This document shows positions 8,903-17,999 of a stretch of 64,000 nucleotides of DNA, piece by piece (position 1 is the first letter of the stretch; the number at the start of each line of letters is the position of its first letter). This DNA is from Methylobacterium cerastii. Its GTDB lineage: Bacteria > Pseudomonadota > Alphaproteobacteria > Rhizobiales > Beijerinckiaceae. The position numbers and the translations under genes were made by a program. Below the pieces are notes generated by a model that saw only the letters and a program-made list of their open reading frames with translations, was not told where the DNA came from and ran no database searches. Location: positions 1 through 64,000 of the forward strand of contig NZ_BPQG01000051.1 in the NCBI RefSeq assembly GCF_022179125.1. The letters run 5' to 3'.

Positions 8903-9177
8903 GGCTGCGTTTCACCCTTCCAGCCGCACGTCAGCTCGACCGCATCCTGACGACGATCGGCGAGCAGCATCCGACCGGCGCGCACAACGTGCAGGAACGT
9001 ATCCGCGCCGTGATCGATGTGTTGCAGCAACAACCCCAGGCCGGCGCCGCGACGGCTCGCCCAGGGGGGCGGCGGATGGTCGTCCGGCCCTATTCCTATG
9101 CCGTCGCCGACCGCATCGGGGACGACGAGATCGTCATCCTCGGCGTCCGCCACACGGCTCGGCGGCCTCTCGCCTGA
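8899..9177 (+). CDS. ParE/RelE family toxin
   Basis: A 92-residue protein with the ParE/RelE layout: an N-terminal FTLPAARQLDRILTTI helix, a central Arg-rich strand (RRMVVRPYSYAVADRI) and a C-terminal IVILGVRHTARRP motif, which is highly typical of ParE-type toxins of Rhizobiales. RelE members cleave mRNA at the ribosome, while ParE members poison gyrase; sequence reading cannot decide between them. The start is a GTG inside the antitoxin stop. The pair sits between thrC and a family A repeat. Confidence 0.9.
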   Translation: MRLRFTLPAARQLDRILTTIGEQHPTGAHNVQERIRAVIDVLQQQPQAGAATARPGGRRMVVRPYSYAVADRIGDDEIVILGVRHTARRPLA

Positions 9178-9233
9178 ACCGAGGGAGGATCGCAGACGGC
9201 GATTCGCCGTTCGGAAACTCACTGGCACCACTG

Positions 9234-9348
9234 CGTCATCCCGGAGCCGCGCAGCGGAGCCCTGGATCCAGAACCACAGGTCGAGCAGGACTTTCCACCA
9301 TCGGCGGTTCTGGATTCCAGGCTCGCCTATGGCGACCCGGAATGACGG
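9234..9348 (+). repeat. Dispersed inverted-repeat element, family A, copy 1
   Basis: A roughly 115-bp block with inverted ends: it begins CGTCATCCCGG and ends CCGGAATGACGG. Internal arms are also complementary (CCTGGATCCAGAA on the left, TTCTGGATTCCAGG on the right). A second copy is at 32173-32288. Ends are conserved and the middle differs between copies, as in miniature palindromic elements. It lies just downstream of the toxin gene and contains no credible coding sequence. Confidence 0.85.
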
Positions 9349-9406
9349 TGTCGTGCCTTCTGCAAGCGCCCTGCAGGATCGAGGGCTCTACGCAGGCCGT
9401 CGCCGT

Positions 9407-9820
9407 TCAGGCGTTCGTGCCCTCGGCCTTCATCAGCCGGCAGCCGCTGATGCGCCATTGGCCGTCCGCGCCGCGCTCGAGGCTGTAGACGGCGGTCCAA
9501 TCGATGCCGTCCTCGTCCTGGATCGCCACGTCCTGCGACAGGGCGCCGTCGCCGAGGTCGAGCAGCTTGCCGAAGACGAAGCTGCGGTGGCGGTAGACCG
9601 GGCGGTAGCTGTTGCGGACCATGCCGAGGAACACGTCCGCGGTCGGGAACATGCCCTGGATCGACGGCGCCGCCTGAGCGTAGGCGGTGGTGGCGTCGTC
9701 GCGCACCAGCGCTTCGGCCTGGCGCGTGATGGTCGCACGCGCTGCGTCACGCGCGCCGTCGTCGGCCGCGTGCGCCGGCGTCAGTGCGAAGGCGAGGAAC
9801 AAGGCGAGCCAGCAGCGCAT
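9407..9820 (-). CDS. DUF4864 family secreted protein
   Basis: A 137-residue protein with an N-terminal signal peptide (RCWLALFLAFALTPAHA, cleavage after AHA). A domain of the DUF4864 type follows, with ITRQAEALVRDDATTAYAQA, a central PSIQGMFPTADVFLGMV stretch and a C-terminal WRISGCRLM end. The fold is related to NTF2-like or SnoaL-like pockets, and the function is unknown. The start is the ATG nine bases after GGAG; another ATG six codons earlier lacks a clear site. It is downstream of surf1 on the same strand, with a 64-base gap. Confidence 0.85.
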   Translation of the reverse strand: MRCWLALFLAFALTPAHAADDGARDAARATITRQAEALVRDDATTAYAQAAPSIQGMFPTADVFLGMVRNSYRPVYRHRSFVFGKLLDLGDGALSQDVAIQDEDGIDWTAVYSLERGADGQWRISGCRLMKAEGTNA

Positions 9821-9884
9821 CGGGGACCACTCCGCCATCGAACGCGGCGAGTGTAGCCGGCCTCACCGCCGCCGCAAGTGCGAC

Positions 9885-10652
9885 TCAGGCGGCAGGCGGC
9901 TCGAGCTCGTGCAGGCGCTTCCAGGCGAAAACGGAAAAGACACCGAGCAGGCAGGCGGCGATGCCGAACCAAGTGAAGGCGTATTGCAGGTGGTTGTTCG
10001 GCAGGTCGACCCGGAGCTGCCCGCCGCGCGGCCAGGTCTTGCTCCCGGGGGTGGCGTCGACCTCGATCAGGTAGGGCGTGGCGTCCGGGAACCCGCGCGC
10101 GGCGGCGATGCCGGGCACGTCGCGGTTGAACCACTCGTTGCGCACGGGGTCCGGCGCCGGCACGAACATCGTCCTCGGCTCGCTTCCGCGCAGCAGGCCG
10201 ACGATGGTGGTCTCGCCTTCGACCAGCCCGTCGCGACGGTCGGCCTGGTCCTTCAGCTCGGTCGGCACGAAGCCGCGGTTGACCAGCACGATCGCGCCGT
10301 CGTCGCGCCGGAACGGCGTGATCACGTAGTAGCCCTGCAGCGCCCGGCCCGGCGTCTCACCGGCCGCGAGCCCGTGCACCAGGGTCTCGCGGTCGTTGAG
10401 GAAGCGCCCGGCGACGCGGACGTGCTCGAACTCGTCGCGCGTGGGGTTCCAGTCGGCGGGCGTCGTCACCGGTTCGGCCTGCGAGCGCGAGACGATGCGG
10501 GCGATCAGCGCCTCCTTCTCGCCTTTGCGCTCGAGCTGCCACACGCCGAGCCCGAGCAGGATCGCCAGGGCGATCAGCGTCGCGAGCGCCGGGGGGAACA
10601 GATCGCGGATCGCGCCGGGGCGCGTGCGCGGGGCGGTCTCGGCCGCGGTCAC
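9885..10652 (-). CDS. SURF1 family cytochrome oxidase assembly protein
   Basis: A 255-residue inner-membrane protein that assists haem a insertion into aa3 oxidase. It has the two SURF1 membrane helices (about residues 20-40 and 220-240) flanking a periplasmic domain. Signatures GVWQLERKGEKEALI, VNRGFVPTEL and NNHLQYAFTWFG are all present. The start is a GTG overlapping the DUF983 stop (GTGA, four bases), implying coupling. It is the last gene of the oxidase cluster before the DUF4864 gene. Confidence 0.95.
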   Translation of the reverse strand: MTAAETAPRTRPGAIRDLFPPALATLIALAILLGLGVWQLERKGEKEALIARIVSRSQAEPVTTPADWNPTRDEFEHVRVAGRFLNDRETLVHGLAAGETPGRALQGYYVITPFRRDDGAIVLVNRGFVPTELKDQADRRDGLVEGETTIVGLLRGSEPRTMFVPAPDPVRNEWFNRDVPGIAAARGFPDATPYLIEVDATPGSKTWPRGGQLRVDLPNNHLQYAFTWFGIAACLLGVFSVFAWKRLHELEPPAA

Positions 10653-11020
10653 GGCTCGAAGCGCCCCTGCTCGGCCTTGTTCGCATATTGCAGGGCGAGG
10701 AGCATGCCCTTCAGCGGGCGTACCAGAAGGAGGCTCAAGCCTACGGAGAGCGATCCCGCCACGAGGCCGTGGACCCACATCGGCGGCTGGTAGGTGATCT
10801 CCATCCAAAGGGCGAGGCCGACCACGAAGATGCCGACGATCGACATCACAAAGAAGGCCGGGCCGTCGCCGGAATCGAACATCCCATAATCGAGGCCGCA
10901 GGCTTCGCAGGAGGGGGCGACGGTGAGGAAGCCCTTGAACAGGTGGCCTTCGCCACAGCGGGGGCAGCGGCCCCGCAGGCCGGTCGAGATCGGGGCTTGT
11001 GGCGTGTAGGTCCGGGCCAA
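10649..11020 (-). CDS. DUF983 family protein with zinc-ribbon-like cysteines
   Basis: A 123-residue protein with an N-terminal CxxC pair (CPRCGEG and CEACG, about 15 residues apart) followed by two hydrophobic helices. The pattern GLRGRCPRCGEGHLFKGFL is diagnostic for DUF983, which in alphaproteobacteria almost always lies between coxC and surf1. No in-frame ATG precedes the conserved part. The start is assigned to a TTG eight bases after AAGGA, which gives the usual family length. It is separated from coxC by a strong terminator, so it may have its own promoter or depend on read-through. Confidence 0.88.
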   Translation of the reverse strand: MARTYTPQAPISTGLRGRCPRCGEGHLFKGFLTVAPSCEACGLDYGMFDSGDGPAFFVMSIVGIFVVGLALWMEITYQPPMWVHGLVAGSLSVGLSLLLVRPLKGMLLALQYANKAEQGRFEP

Positions 11021-11102
11021 GCTCAGGTTCCTTGCATGAGGTGAGGCCCCCCGGCGACGAACGATACGTCGGCCTCCACCACGATATGGGGTCTTGGATA
11101 CG

Positions 11103-11127
11103 AAAAAGGGCGGCCTGAGCCGCCCTT
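11103..11127 (-). terminator. Intrinsic terminator after coxC
   Basis: Read on the minus strand, a perfect 9-bp stem AAGGGCGGC/GCCGCCCTT with a 4-base loop is followed directly by a run of five T. It lies about 50 bases past the coxC stop and should end the main oxidase transcript before DUF983 and surf1. Confidence 0.88.
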
Positions 11128-11174
11128 CCACGCAATCCCGCCCTGCGTCACAGGGGATCGAGGCCCGGTCGCGG

Positions 11175-12032
11175 TCAGTGGGCCGCGTGGCCGGCGCCCG
11201 AACCCCAGACGTAGATGGCGGCAAACAGGAACAGCCACACCACGTCGACGAAGTGCCAATACCAGGCGGCGAACTCGAAGCCGAGGTGCTGCTTGACCGT
11301 GAACTGGCCGAGATAGGCGCGGTACAGGCAGATCCCGAGGAAGATCGTGCCGATGAGGACGTGCGCACCGTGGAAGCCCGTCGCCATGAAGAAGGTCGAG
11401 GAGTAGATGCTGCCGGCGAAGCCGAAATGCGCGTGGCCGTACTCGTAGGCCTGGCACGCGGTGAACAGCACGCCGAGGATGACGGTGAGCCACAGGCCGT
11501 ACTTCAGACCCTTGCGATCGTCGTGCAGCAGGGCGTGGTGTGCCCAGGTCACCGTCGTGCCCGAGGTGAGCAGGATCAGCGTGTTGAGCAGCGGCAGGTG
11601 CCAGGGGTCGAAGGCCTCGATGCCCTTCGGCGGCCAGACGCCGCCGGTGAAGCCGACGCGGGAAGCCTGGATCGGGTCGGCGGTGTAGAGCGCCGCCTCG
11701 AAGTAGGCCCAGAACCAAGCGACGAAGAACATCACCTCGGAGGCGATGAACATTATCATGCCGTAGCGGTGGTGAAGCTGCACCACGCGTGTGTGGTCGC
11801 CGTGGTTGGCCTCGTGGACCACGTCCTTCCACCACGAGAACATGGTGTAGAGCACGCCGAGCGTGCCGGCGCCGAAGATGTAGGGGCCCGGGGTGAGCGT
11901 GCCGATCTGCAGGCTCTTCATCCAGAACACGGCGCCGAAGGCCATCACGAAGCCGGAGAAGGCGCCGATGAGCGGCCAAGGGCTCGGTGCAAGGATGTGG
12001 AAGTCGTGATTCTTGGCGTGCGCCTCGGCCAT
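11175..12032 (-). CDS. coxC: Cytochrome c oxidase subunit III
   Basis: A 285-residue polytopic membrane protein with seven hydrophobic segments, the normal length and helix count for aa3-type subunit III. Typical sequences include [14 protein letters not shown] at the N-terminus, [29 protein letters not shown] and the C-terminal [18 protein letters not shown], which carry the conserved Glu and His residues of subunit III. It forms the core oxidase with CoxA and CoxB in the inner membrane. A 185-base gap with short dyads (CCGAATTCGG; CCGGG/CCCGG) separates it from ctaG; a strong terminator follows. Confidence 0.97.
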   Translation of the reverse strand: MAEAHAKNHDFHILAPSPWPLIGAFSGFVMAFGAVFWMKSLQIGTLTPGPYIFGAGTLGVLYTMFSWWKDVVHEANHGDHTRVVQLHHRYGMIMFIASEVMFFVAWFWAYFEAALYTADPIQASRVGFTGGVWPPKGIEAFDPWHLPLLNTLILLTSGTTVTWAHHALLHDDRKGLKYGLWLTVILGVLFTACQAYEYGHAHFGFAGSIYSSTFFMATGFHGAHVLIGTIFLGICLYRAYLGQFTVKQHLGFEFAAWYWHFVDVVWLFLFAAIYVWGSGAGHAAH

Positions 12033-12217
12033 CTTACCCGTCTCTCCTCGACCCCGTCGGTCCTGCGCCGTCGCCGGCTCGCGGTCCGTGTACTCTAATA
12101 CGCCGAATTCGGGCCGTTCGACCCGTCCGGTCTGCCCGCACCCTTAGCGGAGGCGGGCGCGTGTTGTCACGCTTCCCGCGTGGGGAAAACCGGGTGCGCC
12201 CGGAAATCCGCGCGCAG

Positions 12218-12820
12218 TCAGAAGTCGCGCTTCGTGCCGGTGGTGCCCGTGGCGGCGACTGACGCCGGAATCGGCTCACCGTTCTTCGACGCGAAGTAGG
12301 TGTAGGACAGCGTCATCTCCGAAAGGTGCGCCGTGTTCGAATCCTTGCGCACTTCGGGGTCGATGTAGAACACCACCGGCACGTCCAGGGTCTCGCCCGG
12401 CTGCAGCGTCTGCTCCTTGAAGCAGAAGCACTCGATCTTGACGAAGTAGCTGCCCATCAGGCCGGGTTGGACGTTGAAGGTGGCGACGCCGGTGGAGGGC
12501 GTCGCGCCGGTGTTCTTCACCTGGAAGAACACCGTCTTGGTCTCGCCGAGTCGCGCCTCGACGCGACGCGATTCCGCCTTGAACCGCCACGGCAGCGAGG
12601 CCGACACGTTGGTGTCGAAGTGTACGACCATGCTGTCGTCGGTCGAAACGCCGGCCGTGAGCGCCGGCCCTTGGCGCGGCGTGCCGTCGTAGCCGGTCGC
12701 CTTACAGAACGCGTCGTAGAGCGGCACCGACGCGAAGGCGAGGCCGATCATGCCGACAGCCATGCCCGCGCATGCGAAGGCGGTGCGCAGCATCGTCCGG
12801 TTCGGGTTCGGCATGCTCAT
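12218..12820 (-). CDS. ctaG: Copper-delivery assembly factor Cox11/CtaG
   Basis: A 200-residue protein that delivers copper to the CuB site of subunit I. It has one N-terminal membrane helix (about residues 12-32), then a periplasmic immunoglobulin-like domain. The copper motif CFCF lies in KIECFCFKEQTLQPGE, as in all Cox11 proteins, and the C-terminal DSNTAHLSEMTLSYTYF is also conserved. It starts one base after the stop of the CoxF-like gene and is clearly part of the same transcript. Confidence 0.97.
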   Translation of the reverse strand: MSMPNPNRTMLRTAFACAGMAVGMIGLAFASVPLYDAFCKATGYDGTPRQGPALTAGVSTDDSMVVHFDTNVSASLPWRFKAESRRVEARLGETKTVFFQVKNTGATPSTGVATFNVQPGLMGSYFVKIECFCFKEQTLQPGETLDVPVVFYIDPEVRKDSNTAHLSEMTLSYTYFASKNGEPIPASVAATGTTGTKRDF

Positions 12821-12821
12821 T

Positions 12822-13001
12822 CTACAGCGGCCGGTTCAGGATTTGCGGTCCGAGCTTGGCGATCGTCAGGACGAAGAACAGCAGCACCATGGCGCCGAGC
12901 GCCAGGGCGATCGCGATCGAACGCTTGCGTCGGCGCGCCTCCTCCTCGGGGGTGAGGGGGCGCATCTCGATCTTGGGGAAGCCGTGCGGATCGTATTCCA
13001 T
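12822..13001 (-). CDS. CoxF-like small membrane protein of the oxidase operon
   Basis: A 59-residue gene lying exactly between ctaB and ctaG. The start ATG shares one base with the ctaB stop (TGATG), and the stop lies one base before the ctaG ATG, so the reading frame is locked into the operon. The protein begins [20 protein letters not shown], followed by a basic patch (RRRKRS, residues 23-28) and one membrane helix (about 29-48), with a short periplasmic tail. This is the size, position and LTPEEEARRR-helix pattern of CoxF, a small protein of unknown function found at this place in rhizobial oxidase clusters. It may be a single-helix assembly or accessory factor. Confidence 0.85.
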   Translation of the reverse strand: MEYDPHGFPKIEMRPLTPEEEARRRKRSIAIALALGAMVLLFFVLTIAKLGPQILNRPL

Positions 13002-13945
13002 CAGGCGAAGACCGGGCGGAACAGGCCGAGGCTCTGCTCGGCGAGCAGCGCCGAGAATAGCACGAACAGGTAGAGGATCGAGAAGCCGAACATCCCCATC
13101 GCGGCCTTCTTCTCCGCCTCGCCCTCGCGGTTGCGGTAGACCTGCACGCTGAAGGCGAGCATCCCGAGGCCGCCGACCACGGCGACCACCGCGTAGAGCA
13201 GGCCGGCAAAGCCGATCCAGACCGGCACGAGGCCGAGCGGCGCGAGCAGCAGCGTGTAGTAGATGATCTGGCGGCGGGTCGAGGTCGGGCCGGCGGTGTT
13301 CGGCATCATCGGGATGCCGGCCTTGGCGTACTCACCAGCCTTCACCAGGGCGAGCGCCCAGAAGTGCGGCGGCGTCCAGATGAAGATGATCGCGAACAGG
13401 ACCAGCGACTCGATGCCGACCGAACCGCTGACGACCGCCTGGCCGATCACCGGGGGGAGGGCGCCGGCCGCACCGCCGATGACGATGTTCTGCGCGGTCG
13501 CCCGCTTCAGCCACATCGAGTAGATCACCGCGTAGAACACGATGGTGAAGGCGAGCAGGCCCGCCGAGAGCCAGTTGGCGGCGAGCCCGAGTACCATCAC
13601 CGAGCCGACCGAGAGCACTAGGCCGAAGGCCAGGGCCTCGTTCGGCTGGATGCGGCCGTCGGGGATCGGGCGCTTGGCGGTGCGCGTCATGATCGCGTCG
13701 ATGTCGGCGTCCCACCACATGTTGAGGCAGCCCGACGCGCCCGCGCCGATCGCGATCATCAGCAGCGAGATCACGGCCACGGCCGGCGGGACGTGGCCGT
13801 GCGACACGACCATGCCGACCAGCGCGGTGAAGATCACCAGCACCATCACCCGCGGCTTCAGGAGAGCGAAATAGTCCGGCACGTCGCCGCCGACGACGGG
13901 GACCGGCGGCACTCCGACGGGCATGCTGTTCGACAGGGTGGTCAT
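13001..13945 (-). CDS. ctaB: Protoheme IX farnesyltransferase (haem O synthase)
   Basis: A 314-residue UbiA-family membrane prenyltransferase that farnesylates haem B to haem O, the precursor of haem a. The first Asp-rich motif [19 protein letters not shown] is intact, about nine membrane helices are visible, and the second Asp-containing loop region is preserved. The start is set at the Met before [10 protein letters not shown]; an ATG five codons upstream is equally possible since neither has a strong ribosome site. It overlaps the CoxF-like gene by one base. Confidence 0.96.
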   Translation of the reverse strand: MTTLSNSMPVGVPPVPVVGGDVPDYFALLKPRVMVLVIFTALVGMVVSHGHVPPAVAVISLLMIAIGAGASGCLNMWWDADIDAIMTRTAKRPIPDGRIQPNEALAFGLVLSVGSVMVLGLAANWLSAGLLAFTIVFYAVIYSMWLKRATAQNIVIGGAAGALPPVIGQAVVSGSVGIESLVLFAIIFIWTPPHFWALALVKAGEYAKAGIPMMPNTAGPTSTRRQIIYYTLLLAPLGLVPVWIGFAGLLYAVVAVVGGLGMLAFSVQVYRNREGEAEKKAAMGMFGFSILYLFVLFSALLAEQSLGLFRPVFA

Positions 13946-14106
13946 GGACACCGCAACCATTCTGCTTTTCGCACTCAAGCCCGCGCGGCGGGAGCGCTCG
14001 TTCCGCCGCGGGTAGACGCGAACCGGAACAGGTCCAAACGTCCGGGCAAGGCTCACCCGGAAAAGGGGGGATCCCGCCGAGCTTCGCTCAGACGGGACCG
14101 TCGCAC

Positions 14107-14173
14107 CGCCCTTGCCGGGACCCTTCGCGGGAAGGGTCCGGGGAAGGGCGGGGGCTGCAAGCGCAGCCCCCGC
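14107..14173. repeat. Two adjacent hairpins in the coxA-ctaB spacer
   Basis: The 328-base gap between coxA and ctaB has no gene. It holds an imperfect long hairpin (arms at 14107-14125 and 14132-14150), then a perfect 11-bp stem GCGGGGGCTGC (14148-14158) paired with GCAGCCCCCGC (14163-14173) over a 4-base loop. Neither is followed by a T-run on the minus strand, so they look more like REP-type palindromes or mRNA stabilisers than terminators. Confidence 0.65.
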
Positions 14174-14273
14174 CATGGTCGTCGATTCCGCTTACGCGAA
14201 ACCCACTTCGTTTCCAGTTGGTCGCGTTTTCTTCACGTGAGCCGGATTCCACCTCACTCGAAAACGCTTCCGA

Positions 14274-15902
14274 TCAGTGGTGGCCCGGCTCGTCGACGAT
14301 GCGGGGCAGCGTCTCGAACTGGTGGAAGGGCGGCGGCGAGGACAGCGTCCACTCCAACGTGGTCGCACCGGGACCCCAGGGGTTGTCCGCAGCCCGCTCC
14401 TTCGAGCGGAAGGCGAGGATCACGCCGATGACGAACACCATCATGCCGAGGCCGAAGATGTGGCCGCCGTAGGTCGAGACCTTGTGCCAGCCGGCGAAGG
14501 CCTCCGGGTAGTCGGCGTAACGACGCGGCATGCCGGCGAGACCGAGGAAGTGCATCGGGAAGAACAGGACGTTCGCGCCGATGAAGGCCAGCCAGAAGTG
14601 CAGCTTTCCGGCCCACTCGGGGATGATGTGGCCGGTCATCTTCGGGAACCAGTAGTAGATACCCGCGAAGATGATGAACACGGCGCCGAGCGAGAGCACG
14701 TAGTGGAAGTGCGCGACGACGTAGTAGGTGTCGTGCAGGTACTTGTCGACAGCCGAGTTCGCGAGCACGACGCCGGTGACGCCGCCGACCGTGAACAGGA
14801 AGATGAAGCCCACCGCCCAGTGCATCGCCGCGGTGAAGCGGATCGAGCCGCCCCACATCGTCGCGATCCAGGAGAAGATCTTCACGCCGGTGGGCACCGC
14901 GATGACCATGGTGGCGAAGACGAAGTACGATTGCGTCTGCAGCGACAGGCCCACCGTATACATGTGGTGCGCCCACACGACGAAGCCGACGACGCCGATC
15001 GCGACCATCGCGTAAGCCATCGCGAGGTAGCCGAAGACGGGCTTGCGCGAGAACGTGGCGATGATGTGCGAGACGATGCCGAAGGCCGGCAGGATCATGA
15101 TGTACACTTCGGGGTGACCGAAGAACCAGAACAGGTGCTGGTACAGGATCGGATCGCCGCCGCCGGCCGGGTCGAAGAAGGTGGTGCCGAAGTTGCGGTC
15201 GGTGAGCAGCATGGTGATCGCGCCGGCGAGGACCGGGAGCGACAGCAGCAGCAGGAAGGCGGTGACGAGCTCGGCCCAGGCGAAGAGCGGCATCTTGTGC
15301 AGCGTCATGCCGGGGGCGCGCATGTTCAGGATCGTGGTGATGAAGTTGATCGCCCCGAGGATCGAGCCGGCGCCGGACAGGTGCAGCGCGAAGATCGCGA
15401 AATCGACGGCCGGGCCGGGGTGGCCCGCGGTCGAGAGCGGCGGGTACACGGTCCAGCCGGTGCCGGCGCCGGACGCGCCGGGCGCGCCCTCGACGAACAG
15501 CGAGCAGATCAGGCTGCAGAAGCCCGCCACCGTCAGCCAGAACGAGACGTTGTTCATGCGCGGGAAGGCCATGTCCGGCGCGCCGATCATCAGCGGGACG
15601 AACCAGTTGCCGAACCCGCCGATCAGGGCCGGCATCACCATGAAGAACACCATGATGAGGCCGTGGCCGGTCACGAACACGTTGTAGGTCTGCGGATTGG
15701 AAAAGTACTGGAGACCGGGCGCCTCCATCTCCATCCGGATGCCGAAGGATAGGAACGCGCCGATCATGCCCGCGCAGAACGCGAACAGCAGGTAGAGCGT
15801 GCCGATATCCTTGTGGTTCGTGGAGAGGAACCAGCGGGCGAAGAAGGAAGGTTTGTGGTCGTGGGCCTCGTGGGCCCCTGCATGCGCTGCGGCGATTGCC
15901 AT
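14274..15902 (-). CDS. coxA: Cytochrome c oxidase subunit I
   Basis: A 542-residue catalytic subunit of aa3 oxidase with twelve membrane helices. The N-terminal [18 protein letters not shown], the haem and CuB ligand region ([15 protein letters not shown] with the His-Tyr cross-link pair, then WAHHMYTVG), and the proton-channel and haem ligand region [10 protein letters not shown] are intact. The length is normal. It follows coxB after 76 bases on the same strand. It carries out oxygen reduction coupled to proton pumping. Confidence 0.98.
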   Translation of the reverse strand: MAIAAAHAGAHEAHDHKPSFFARWFLSTNHKDIGTLYLLFAFCAGMIGAFLSFGIRMEMEAPGLQYFSNPQTYNVFVTGHGLIMVFFMVMPALIGGFGNWFVPLMIGAPDMAFPRMNNVSFWLTVAGFCSLICSLFVEGAPGASGAGTGWTVYPPLSTAGHPGPAVDFAIFALHLSGAGSILGAINFITTILNMRAPGMTLHKMPLFAWAELVTAFLLLLSLPVLAGAITMLLTDRNFGTTFFDPAGGGDPILYQHLFWFFGHPEVYIMILPAFGIVSHIIATFSRKPVFGYLAMAYAMVAIGVVGFVVWAHHMYTVGLSLQTQSYFVFATMVIAVPTGVKIFSWIATMWGGSIRFTAAMHWAVGFIFLFTVGGVTGVVLANSAVDKYLHDTYYVVAHFHYVLSLGAVFIIFAGIYYWFPKMTGHIIPEWAGKLHFWLAFIGANVLFFPMHFLGLAGMPRRYADYPEAFAGWHKVSTYGGHIFGLGMMVFVIGVILAFRSKERAADNPWGPGATTLEWTLSSPPPFHQFETLPRIVDEPGHH

Positions 15903-15978
15903 CTGAGCTGAGCCTTGTGCGTGTCTCTCGAGATCTCGGTGGGTCGGGCCGGCGCGGTGCTGGCCCGAGGCGCGCCCT

Positions 15979-16815
15979 CTATCGGGCGTCGGCGAACTTG
16001 GACCCGTCGTCGATGCGGGCGTACTTGGTCTTCGCCTCGCCGAGCCAGGCCGCGTAGGCCTCGTCGTTCACGACGCGCACGACAATCGGCATGTAGGCGT
16101 GGCGCTGGCCGCAGAGCTCGGAGCACTGGCCGTGATACGTGCCCTCGCGGTCGGCCTTGAACCAGAACTGGTTGAGGCGGCCCGGCACGGCGTCGATCTT
16201 GAAGCCGAAGGACGGCATCGCCCACGAGTGCATCACGTCGGCGGCGGTGACCTGGATCTTCACGATCTTGTTCACCGGCACGACCATCTCGTTGTCGGCC
16301 TGGAGCAGGCGCGGCTGCTTGTCCTCGTCGATGTTGGCATCGAACGAGAAGCCGCCGCCCTGGTCTGCGGGGTACTCGTAGGACCAGTACCAGGCATGGC
16401 CGGTCACCTTGATCATCACGTCGGACTTCGGATCCGAGAGCTGAACGCGCAACAGGCGGAACGAGGGGATTGCGACGGCGACGAGGATCAGCACCGGGAC
16501 GATCGTCCAGGCCACCTCGATCAGGGTGTTGTGGGTGGTCTTCGAGGGCGTCGGGTTCCGCTTCTCGCTGAAGCGGTAGATGCACCACAGGATCAGTCCG
16601 AGCACGAACACGCAGATCGCGAGCGAGAGCCAGTGCACCCACGACTCGAACTGGAGGATGTCGCGCGCGTTCTCGGTGACCGGAACCTGGCGGGTCATCT
16701 GCCAGGGCTCGGGCTGGCCGATGCCGGCGGCCAGGGCCTGCGACGACGTCAGGAGCAACGCGCCGAACGCGGCGAGCCCCCTCTTGGAGCGGTGTTTCGT
16801 CTGCGCCGTCCGCAT
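15979..16815 (-). CDS. coxB: Cytochrome c oxidase subunit II
   Basis: A 278-residue CuA-bearing subunit. It has a signal peptide ([20 protein letters not shown]), two membrane helices (about residues 55-75 and 95-118), then a periplasmic cupredoxin domain. The CuA motif [12 protein letters not shown] and the upstream [18 protein letters not shown] are complete. The start is placed at the Met before [14 protein letters not shown] nine codons earlier (16842) has a better ribosome site (GGAG six bases upstream) and is a real alternative, giving a longer signal peptide n-region. It is the first gene of the oxidase operon. Confidence 0.96.
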   Translation of the reverse strand: MRTAQTKHRSKRGLAAFGALLLTSSQALAAGIGQPEPWQMTRQVPVTENARDILQFESWVHWLSLAICVFVLGLILWCIYRFSEKRNPTPSKTTHNTLIEVAWTIVPVLILVAVAIPSFRLLRVQLSDPKSDVMIKVTGHAWYWSYEYPADQGGGFSFDANIDEDKQPRLLQADNEMVVPVNKIVKIQVTAADVMHSWAMPSFGFKIDAVPGRLNQFWFKADREGTYHGQCSELCGQRHAYMPIVVRVVNDEAYAAWLGEAKTKYARIDDGSKFADAR

Positions 16816-17144
16816 GTGCCTCTCGTGGCTCCCCTTGGTCACGTTACGCTCCGTCGACCGCCCGCGTCTTGCTTGTACGAGGCCCGCGGTGTCGTCCGGC
16901 GGAGTTGGACGCCCTGTCGGCGCGATGCCCGGGTATCCGATCGCGGTGTCAGACCACAAGGTCGTGCAAGGTGCAACCGCACAAGCGTCGCATCGCACGC
17001 TTTCCGGATGCGCCGCAGCACCACCGAAAGCATCGCCGCAGGGGCCGGAAGCATTCATGAGGCGGGGGCAGCATCGCCGCAGGCGCGGTCCGGGTCGCCG
17101 CCTGCTATGAGGCGGATGCGGGGGCGATCGGCGGGACCAGCGGA
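16816..17144. other. Divergent intergenic region coxB-fdhD
   Basis: About 330 bases with no gene. It must hold the promoters of coxB (leftward) and fdhD (rightward). A tandem GTGCAA pair (16964-16976) and a 13-base direct repeat GCATCGCCGCAGG (17030-17042 and 17071-17083, 41 bases apart) are the only patterns seen. No convincing -35/-10 pair could be assigned by eye. Confidence 0.5.
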
Positions 17145-17990
17145 ATGGCGGACGGAATGCGGACCGGGCGGAGCAGACCGGAGACGGCGGTGCGGGTGGC
17201 GACGCGCGTCGTCGCCTACGCCGCGCCGGAGCCGCGCGAGGGCGAGCGTGCGCTCGCCGTCGAGATGCCGGTCAACCTCGTCTACGGAAGCGTGCCCTAC
17301 GCGGTGATGATGGCGACGCCCGCCGATCTCGAGGATTTCGCCTACGGCTTCAGCCTCACCGAGGGCATCGTCGCCTCGGCCGACGAGATCCGCGGCGCCG
17401 CGGTCGAGCGGGGCGAGGGCGGGCTACGGTTGCTGGTGGACCTCGCGCCGGGCCGGCTGCGCGAGCACCTCGCCCGCAAGCGCGCGATCAGCGGGCGCAC
17501 CGGCTGCGGCGTCTGCGGGATCGAGGACCTCGCCGCCCTGCCGCGGGCGGAGACGCGCGACGCGTCCACCGCCGTGAGCGTCCGGCCGGAGGCGATCGCG
17601 CGCGCTCTGTCCGACCTCGGTGACGCCCAGGCGCTCGGGCGCGAGACGCGCGCGGTGCATGCGGCGGCCTGGGCAGGTCTCGACGGCAGCCTCGTGGCTG
17701 TGCGGGAAGATGTCGGCCGGCACAACGCCCTCGACAAGCTGATCGGCGCGCTGATCCGCGCAGGCACCGACCCGGCCGAAGGTTTCCTGGTGATCACCAG
17801 CCGCTGCTCGTTCGAGATGGTCGAGAAGGCGGCGCATTTCGGCGCGTCGGTCCTGGTCGCGATCTCGGCGCCGACCTCGCTCGCCATCGACCGGGCCCGC
17901 CTCCACCGCATGACGCTCTGCGCCATCGCCCGCGCCGATTCGTTCACGGTCTTCTGCGGGGACGAGCGCCTGGGCGCCTGGGTAGCTTGA
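17145..17990 (+). CDS. fdhD: Formate dehydrogenase accessory sulfurtransferase FdhD
   Basis: A 281-residue cytoplasmic protein that moves sulfur from a cysteine desulfurase to the molybdenum or tungsten cofactor of formate dehydrogenase. The catalytic CxxC is in GRTGCGVCGIEDL, and the family block REDVGRHNALDKLIG is intact, as is the C-terminal ITSRCSFEMVEKA. The start could be the first ATG or the one four codons later. Its presence agrees with an organism using molybdenum or tungsten formate dehydrogenases, as methylotrophs do. It is divergent from coxB and convergent with the secreted protein gene. Confidence 0.96.
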   Translation: MADGMRTGRSRPETAVRVATRVVAYAAPEPREGERALAVEMPVNLVYGSVPYAVMMATPADLEDFAYGFSLTEGIVASADEIRGAAVERGEGGLRLLVDLAPGRLREHLARKRAISGRTGCGVCGIEDLAALPRAETRDASTAVSVRPEAIARALSDLGDAQALGRETRAVHAAAWAGLDGSLVAVREDVGRHNALDKLIGALIRAGTDPAEGFLVITSRCSFEMVEKAAHFGASVLVAISAPTSLAIDRARLHRMTLCAIARADSFTVFCGDERLGAWVA

Positions 17991-17999
17991 GGCTTCAGG

